A DNA stretch of 64,000 bases, from assembly GCA_036389255.1 (NCBI GenBank), contig DASVQI010000004.1, positions 62,001 through 126,000 on the forward strand, written 5' to 3'. This document shows, piece after piece, positions 59,965 through 64,000 of the stretch. This stretch comes from JACVRN01 sp036389255. Lineage in GTDB: Bacteria > Acidobacteriota > Blastocatellia > Pyrinomonadales > Pyrinomonadaceae. Both the position numbers and the translations under genes were made by a program. The notes beneath the pieces are model-generated. The model had not been told where the DNA came from and did not search any database. It worked only from the letters and a program-made list of their open reading frames with translations. How positions within the stretch are numbered: position 1 is the first letter of the stretch; every line of letters begins with the position of its first letter.

Positions 59965-61146
59965 CTATTGCGGCTTCCAATTGCGTACGGCGCTGAGGAC
60001 TGCGTCAGCCGCGCGAAGCGACGCGCCGCCCGCGCCGAGCCTGTCTGTAGCAGCAGTCAGGCGCGCTCGAAACTCACCGTTGCGTTCCTCGTCCAGCAGC
60101 GACAGCAGTTCCGCCGAAAGCTTCTCGCCCGTCAGGTCGTTCTGTATCAGCTCCGTCGCCAGCCGCTCGCCCGCTATCAGATTCGTCAGCCCGTAATGCT
60201 CCGTGTGTATGAGGCTTCCCAGTATGTGCCAGTTCAGAAGCGACTCTTTGTAGACTATGACCTGCGGCACTCCCAGCAGCGCCGCTTCCAGCGTGGCCGT
60301 GCCGCTAGTGATGGCCGCAGCGTCGGCTGCGCCAAGCGCCTCTCGCGTCTCGCCCTGCACGACGCGCAGAGTCCGCGGCGGCGCAAGACCGAGTTTGAGA
60401 GCGGCGCTCGTGTGAGCTTCGGCTTCGCTGAGCGCTCTCGCGGGCGCAAGGGCTATGACGAACTGCGCCTCCGCGCGCTTGGCAGAGAGCAGGCTGGCGG
60501 CTTCCAGCATGGGCGGCAGTATTCGCTCAAGCTCCTTTCTGCGACTGCCGGGAAGAAGGGCTATCAAGGGGCGCGATGGGTCTAGCTCGTGACGCTGGCA
60601 GAACTCCTCTCGACTCATGCCTGCGCGCACAGCGCCCGCTAGCGGGTGGCCCACGAATTCCACGTGGCGCACGCCGCGCCGGTCGTACCAGTCCTTCTCG
60701 AACGGAAGAATCGTGAGCAGCAGGTCAACGTCGCGTCGTATGCTTCGGACGCGGTGCGAGCGCCACGCCCAGAGCTGCGGGCTGATGTAGTAGATGACTC
60801 TCAGCCCGCTTCTACGGAGCGCACGCGCGAGTCTGAGGTTGAAATCTGGCCAGTCAACCAGCACCACTGCGTCGGGCCTGCGCTGCTCGGCGGCGAGTCT
60901 CAGCGCCCTGTAGGCTCGCCAGAATCGTGGCAGCGCGCGGCCTATCTCGGCCAGTCCCAGTATAGAGAGGTCGTCCGACTGTACTACTGATTCAACGCCT
61001 GCCGCGCGCATCTCCCGGCCCGTCGCGCCGAAGAGCTGAAAACGGGTCTGCGGCGAGCGTTCACCAAGCGCACGCACGAGCGAAGCGGCGTGAGCGTCGC
61101 CCGAAGCCTCGCCCGCCACAATCATCAAACTGATGCGCTCCTCCAT
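59965..61146 (-). CDS. lpxB: Lipid-A-disaccharide synthase
   Basis: GT19 glycosyltransferase that joins UDP-2,3-diacylglucosamine and lipid X into the lipid A disaccharide at the inner membrane. The 393-aa protein starts with MIVAGEASGDAHAASLV, followed by GLAEIGRALP, VLVDWPDFNLRLA, YYISPQLWAWR and FVGHPLAGAV, then LLPGSRRKELERILP, all diagnostic. It is convergent with the beta-lactamase-like gene (six bases between stops) and divergent from lptD. Confidence 0.95.
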   Translation of the reverse strand: MEERISLMIVAGEASGDAHAASLVRALGERSPQTRFQLFGATGREMRAAGVESVVQSDDLSILGLAEIGRALPRFWRAYRALRLAAEQRRPDAVVLVDWPDFNLRLARALRRSGLRVIYYISPQLWAWRSHRVRSIRRDVDLLLTILPFEKDWYDRRGVRHVEFVGHPLAGAVRAGMSREEFCQRHELDPSRPLIALLPGSRRKELERILPPMLEAASLLSAKRAEAQFVIALAPARALSEAEAHTSAALKLGLAPPRTLRVVQGETREALGAADAAAITSGTATLEAALLGVPQVIVYKESLLNWHILGSLIHTEHYGLTNLIAGERLATELIQNDLTGEKLSAELLSLLDEERNGEFRARLTAATDRLGAGGASLRAADAVLSAVRNWKPQ

Positions 61147-61208
61147 TAAGCAGGAATCATAAGAAGACCGGAGACAAAAGGCAAAAGCGAAGACGAAAGA
61201 GATTTTTT

Positions 61209-61237
61209 CATTGATTCGATGAGCCGATGAATCAATG
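61209..61237. repeat. Dispersed hairpin repeat, copy C (inverted)
   Basis: CATTGATTC (61209-61217) pairs with GAATCAATG (61229-61237). Read on the minus strand, 61236-61210 matches 56494-56520 at 23 of 27 bases, all differences being transitions. It sits in the divergent lpxB/lptD spacer. Confidence 0.65.
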
Positions 61238-61392
61238 AATCAATTTCTCTCGTTGCCTTTTCCCTTTTCTCTTTCTCCTGTGTTAGCATCTGGCGCGTTA
61301 TCGAAAAATTACCGGGGCATGAGCGCCAGCCGACTTTAACTTCGCTCCCAAGGGCCGCGCTCGCCTCCTTTCAGAGGTCTAAGGCCAACTCC

Positions 61393-63930
61393 TTGCACAA
61401 GGTTTTTCCCCCCTCAAGCTTACGCGCTCGTGCGGCGATTCTGTTCGCCTCTTTTGCGCTCGTCTGCCTCGCGGGCGCTCACGCGGCGCTCGCGCAGCAG
61501 CCGAATCCCGTAGAGCGCCGCGTGACGAATCCCGTGACGGACACGCCGAACGTCAACCCGCTTGAGCAGCCGCAGCCCATACGACCGCGCCTGCCCGTGC
61601 GCGCGGGCGAGGGGGCGCAGGCGACGAACGTGCTGGACGTGCGCGCAGACCGCGAGAGCATAACCGGGCCGGAGAATGCGCGCGTCGTCGTCTACGAAGG
61701 CAACGTTGACGCTCGCATAGGAACTTATCGCCTGCAAGCTGACAAGGTGACGGTCTACACGGCCAGCAATCGTGTCATAGCCGAAGGCAACGTGGTCTTT
61801 GACCAAGAGCCGGGGCAGCGCATCACCGGCACACGCGCCGAGTGGAACTACCGCACCAAGCTAGGGTTCTTCACCAACAGCACGGGCTTTACCAACCAGA
61901 CCAACGACGGCACGATTATGTACTTCGTGGCCGACAGCGTAGAGAAGGTGAGCCTCGACACCATCGTCGTCATCAACGGAGAGATAACCGCGTGCGGCGA
62001 CGACAACGTCCCTAAGTGGAGCTTTCGCGCCCGCCGCGCAGTCATTAAGCAGAACGACCGCGTGCGGTTAGGGCAGCCTACCTTCCGCGTCAAGGGCGTC
62101 CCCGTAGTATGGCTTCCGTTTGCCTCCATCTCGCTCAAGCGTAGAGACCGCGCGTCAGGCTTTTTGACCCCCAGCTTCTCCGGCTCTGGCGACAAGGGCT
62201 TTCGCATGTCCAACGCCTACTACCAGACGCTGGGGCGCTCTGCCGACGTGACGTTTCGTAACGACATATACACGGCGCGGGGCGTTGGCTTCGGCATGGA
62301 TTTGAGGACGCGCGCCAACTCTCGCTCCTATCTGAATCTGGGCTTCTACGCCGTGAAAGACAGAATTTTCGGAGCCAAAGCGGACGAGCAGCACCCGGAT
62401 CAGGGCGGCTCAAGCTTTTACGTGGACGGTGTGCATTACTTTCCGAACGGGTTCATGGCGGCGGCTGACGTGAACGTCACCTCGAACCTGACTTTCCGGC
62501 AGGTCTTCTCCGACCAGGTGCAGCAAGCCATCTCGCCCGAAGAGCGCTCGCAGGTCTACATCAACAGGAATTTCGGAGACTACAGCTTCAACTTTCTGGC
62601 GCGAACGCAGGTAACCACGCTCGGGACGTCTCGCATACGCATACGACAGCTCCCGTCAATATCTCTGGAGAAGCGCGCGTCCGCACTGAAATTCTTCGAG
62701 CGCCTGCCGCTCTACTTCTCCATAGAAGGCTCAATCGAGGGGATGAGCCGCAAGGAGACGCCGGAAGACGTGGCGCTCTTCGCGGAGCAGGTGCGGGGCG
62801 GCTTTCCCATCATCACGCCTTCGATAGTACAGCGTCTGGATATTTACCCGCGCTTCTCCCTGCCTCTGAATTTCGGCGGGTGGAGCATGACTGCGACCGC
62901 AGGGTTGCGCGCGACCTACTATTCGAATTCGATTGACCCGGCCACGCGGCTCGTGCTGGCGCGAGACGTGGTCAGAGGTTACGGCGAGTTCGAGCTGGAC
63001 GTGCGGCCTCCGGCGTTCGCGCGCGACTTTCGCAAGGGCGGAAAGTTCTTCTTCCGCCACGTCATAGAGCCGTACTTCGTCTATAGAAAGATTTCCGGCA
63101 TCTCGAACTTCGAGCGACTCATACGCTTTGACATGGTGGACGCCATAGCCGACACCAACGAGATAGAGTACGGCATAGTGAATCGTTTCTTCACGCGCCG
63201 CTCTACGGAGAACGTGTCGGGACGCTCCGAGCCTGAAGGCGCGAGCCGCCGTGCGTCTCTTTCGAGCCAGCCCTACGAAGCGCTCTCGATTACCGTGCGC
63301 GGGAAATATTTCTTCGACCCGTACTTCGGCGGGGCGCTCATTCCGGGCCAGCGCAACCAGTTCTATCCCATCAACACCTTTTCGGGCTTCACCTACGGGG
63401 GCGTGCCGCGCCGCTTCTCGCCCCTGAGCATTGAAGGGCGTTACCGTCCTCTTCGAACGCTCTTTGCCGATGCGCGCATGGATTTGGACGTGCAGGGCGG
63501 AGGCTTGAGAAATCTGTCGGTCACCTTCGGCGTGAACCGCACGCTCGTACAGGCTTTCCAGACCTTCTACTACACTCGCTCGATAAATCTGGTTCCGAGC
63601 CTCAGGCAGTTTGCGGACGCGCGCGGGCTTGAGCCGGGAACTTTGCGCGGCTCGCAGTGGAGCCCCACGATTTTCCTCGGCGACCAGGGGCGCGGCCTCT
63701 TCGGCGGCACGAGCCTCTTCTTCGATTTTCAGGACAGACCGAACAAGGCTTCAAAGCTTGTCAGCTCCACCGTCACGCTCGGCTACACCTTCGACTGCTG
63801 CGCAGTCGTGGCGCAGTATTACACCTTCGACGTAGGGCTTCGCCACGAGAACCGATTCGTCTTCAGCTTCCGCCTCAACGGCATAGGCACCTTCGGCACA
63901 GAGCCCATAGGCCAGCGCTTCTTCCGCTAA
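61393..63930 (+). CDS. lptD: LPS-assembly outer-membrane protein
   Basis: Outer-membrane translocon component that inserts LPS into the outer leaflet. The 845-aa protein has a signal peptide (about 1-34, ending AHAALAQQ), an OstA/LptA-like beta-jellyroll (ARVVVYEGNVDARIGTYRLQADKVTVY) and a large beta-barrel beginning near GVPVVWLPFASI. C201 (EITACGDD) and the pair C802-C803 (TFDCCAVVAQY) fit the disulphides known in the family; a second N-terminal Cys is lacking in the mature chain. The start is TTG 61393. A terminator follows. Confidence 0.93.
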   Translation: MHKVFPPSSLRARAAILFASFALVCLAGAHAALAQQPNPVERRVTNPVTDTPNVNPLEQPQPIRPRLPVRAGEGAQATNVLDVRADRESITGPENARVVVYEGNVDARIGTYRLQADKVTVYTASNRVIAEGNVVFDQEPGQRITGTRAEWNYRTKLGFFTNSTGFTNQTNDGTIMYFVADSVEKVSLDTIVVINGEITACGDDNVPKWSFRARRAVIKQNDRVRLGQPTFRVKGVPVVWLPFASISLKRRDRASGFLTPSFSGSGDKGFRMSNAYYQTLGRSADVTFRNDIYTARGVGFGMDLRTRANSRSYLNLGFYAVKDRIFGAKADEQHPDQGGSSFYVDGVHYFPNGFMAAADVNVTSNLTFRQVFSDQVQQAISPEERSQVYINRNFGDYSFNFLARTQVTTLGTSRIRIRQLPSISLEKRASALKFFERLPLYFSIEGSIEGMSRKETPEDVALFAEQVRGGFPIITPSIVQRLDIYPRFSLPLNFGGWSMTATAGLRATYYSNSIDPATRLVLARDVVRGYGEFELDVRPPAFARDFRKGGKFFFRHVIEPYFVYRKISGISNFERLIRFDMVDAIADTNEIEYGIVNRFFTRRSTENVSGRSEPEGASRRASLSSQPYEALSITVRGKYFFDPYFGGALIPGQRNQFYPINTFSGFTYGGVPRRFSPLSIEGRYRPLRTLFADARMDLDVQGGGLRNLSVTFGVNRTLVQAFQTFYYTRSINLVPSLRQFADARGLEPGTLRGSQWSPTIFLGDQGRGLFGGTSLFFDFQDRPNKASKLVSSTVTLGYTFDCCAVVAQYYTFDVGLRHENRFVFSFRLNGIGTFGTEPIGQRFFR

Positions 63931-63936
63931 AAAAGA

Positions 63937-63977
63937 TTGTAGGGGCAGAGAACGAGTCGTCTGCCCCTACAAAAAAG
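63937..63977 (+). terminator. Intrinsic terminator after lptD
   Basis: TTGTAGGGGCAGA (63937-63949) pairs with TCTGCCCCTACAA (63960-63972), with A-runs on both sides. The GTAGGGGC motif is common in intergenic hairpins of many phyla. Confidence 0.7.
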
Positions 63978-64000
63978 ACGCCGCCGTCAATGTCAGTTAG

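Overview
The window is GC-rich bacterial chromosome. It most resembles a diderm of the Acidobacteriota, probably class Blastocatellia (Pyrinomonadaceae-like). This is inferred from a large Oar/CarboxypepD_reg TonB-type receptor, Asn/Thr-rich lipoproteins, DUF11 surface proteins, a complete-looking set of lipid A/LPS genes (lpxA, lpxD, lpxB, lptD) and a radical SAM enzyme of the Tes/Mss type expected of lineages that make membrane-spanning lipids. No rRNA, prophage, transposase or CRISPR array was seen. One tRNA-Gln (CTG) is present. Many genes are separated by strong inverted repeats, several of which belong to dispersed repeat families.

Layout. 0-11.3 kb: housekeeping and metabolism, all on +: end of a secreted PKD/OmpA-like protein, a 55-aa membrane peptide, glycyl-tRNA synthetase, a CCA-adding-type nucleotidyltransferase, acyl-CoA dehydrogenase, GlpX fructose bisphosphatase with a DUF2085 membrane protein, a processive GT2 glycosyltransferase and an exported Xaa-Pro peptidase. 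11.5-22.8 kb: Oar-like outer-membrane protein, Bax-inhibitor-1 protein (-), an ECF sigma / zinc anti-sigma / DUF4097 operon, a Fis-type HTH protein, a polytopic GT-C-like protein (-) and msrPQ. 22.9-31.2 kb: radical SAM protein (-), PMT-like glycosyltransferase, lipoprotein, CapA-like, DUF3160 and VCBS-repeat proteins (-).

31.3-41.7 kb: a four-gene minus-strand locus for exported DUF11-type surface proteins, including an 1859-aa protein with a C-terminal beta-barrel and a glycine-rich protein, behind a long leader with a good sigma70-like promoter. 42-47.3 kb: M48 protease, tRNA-Gln, an NtrC-type regulator divergent from an orphan histidine-phosphoacceptor domain, and the Tes/Mss-like radical SAM enzyme.

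47.5-56.5 kb is the most unusual stretch: a candidate structured leader or small RNA followed by four co-directional genes. They encode an alpha/beta-hydrolase fused to a CHAT protease, a SIR2-type NADase-like protein, a multi-spanning membrane protein with a low-complexity linker, and a membrane-anchored nSTAND NTPase with a seven-bladed WD40 propeller. Sensor, switch and several possible toxic effectors sit together, which looks like an abortive-infection or programmed-cell-death type conflict system. 56.6-64 kb: lipid A and LPS assembly genes interspersed with a small unknown protein and a class A beta-lactamase-like lipoprotein.
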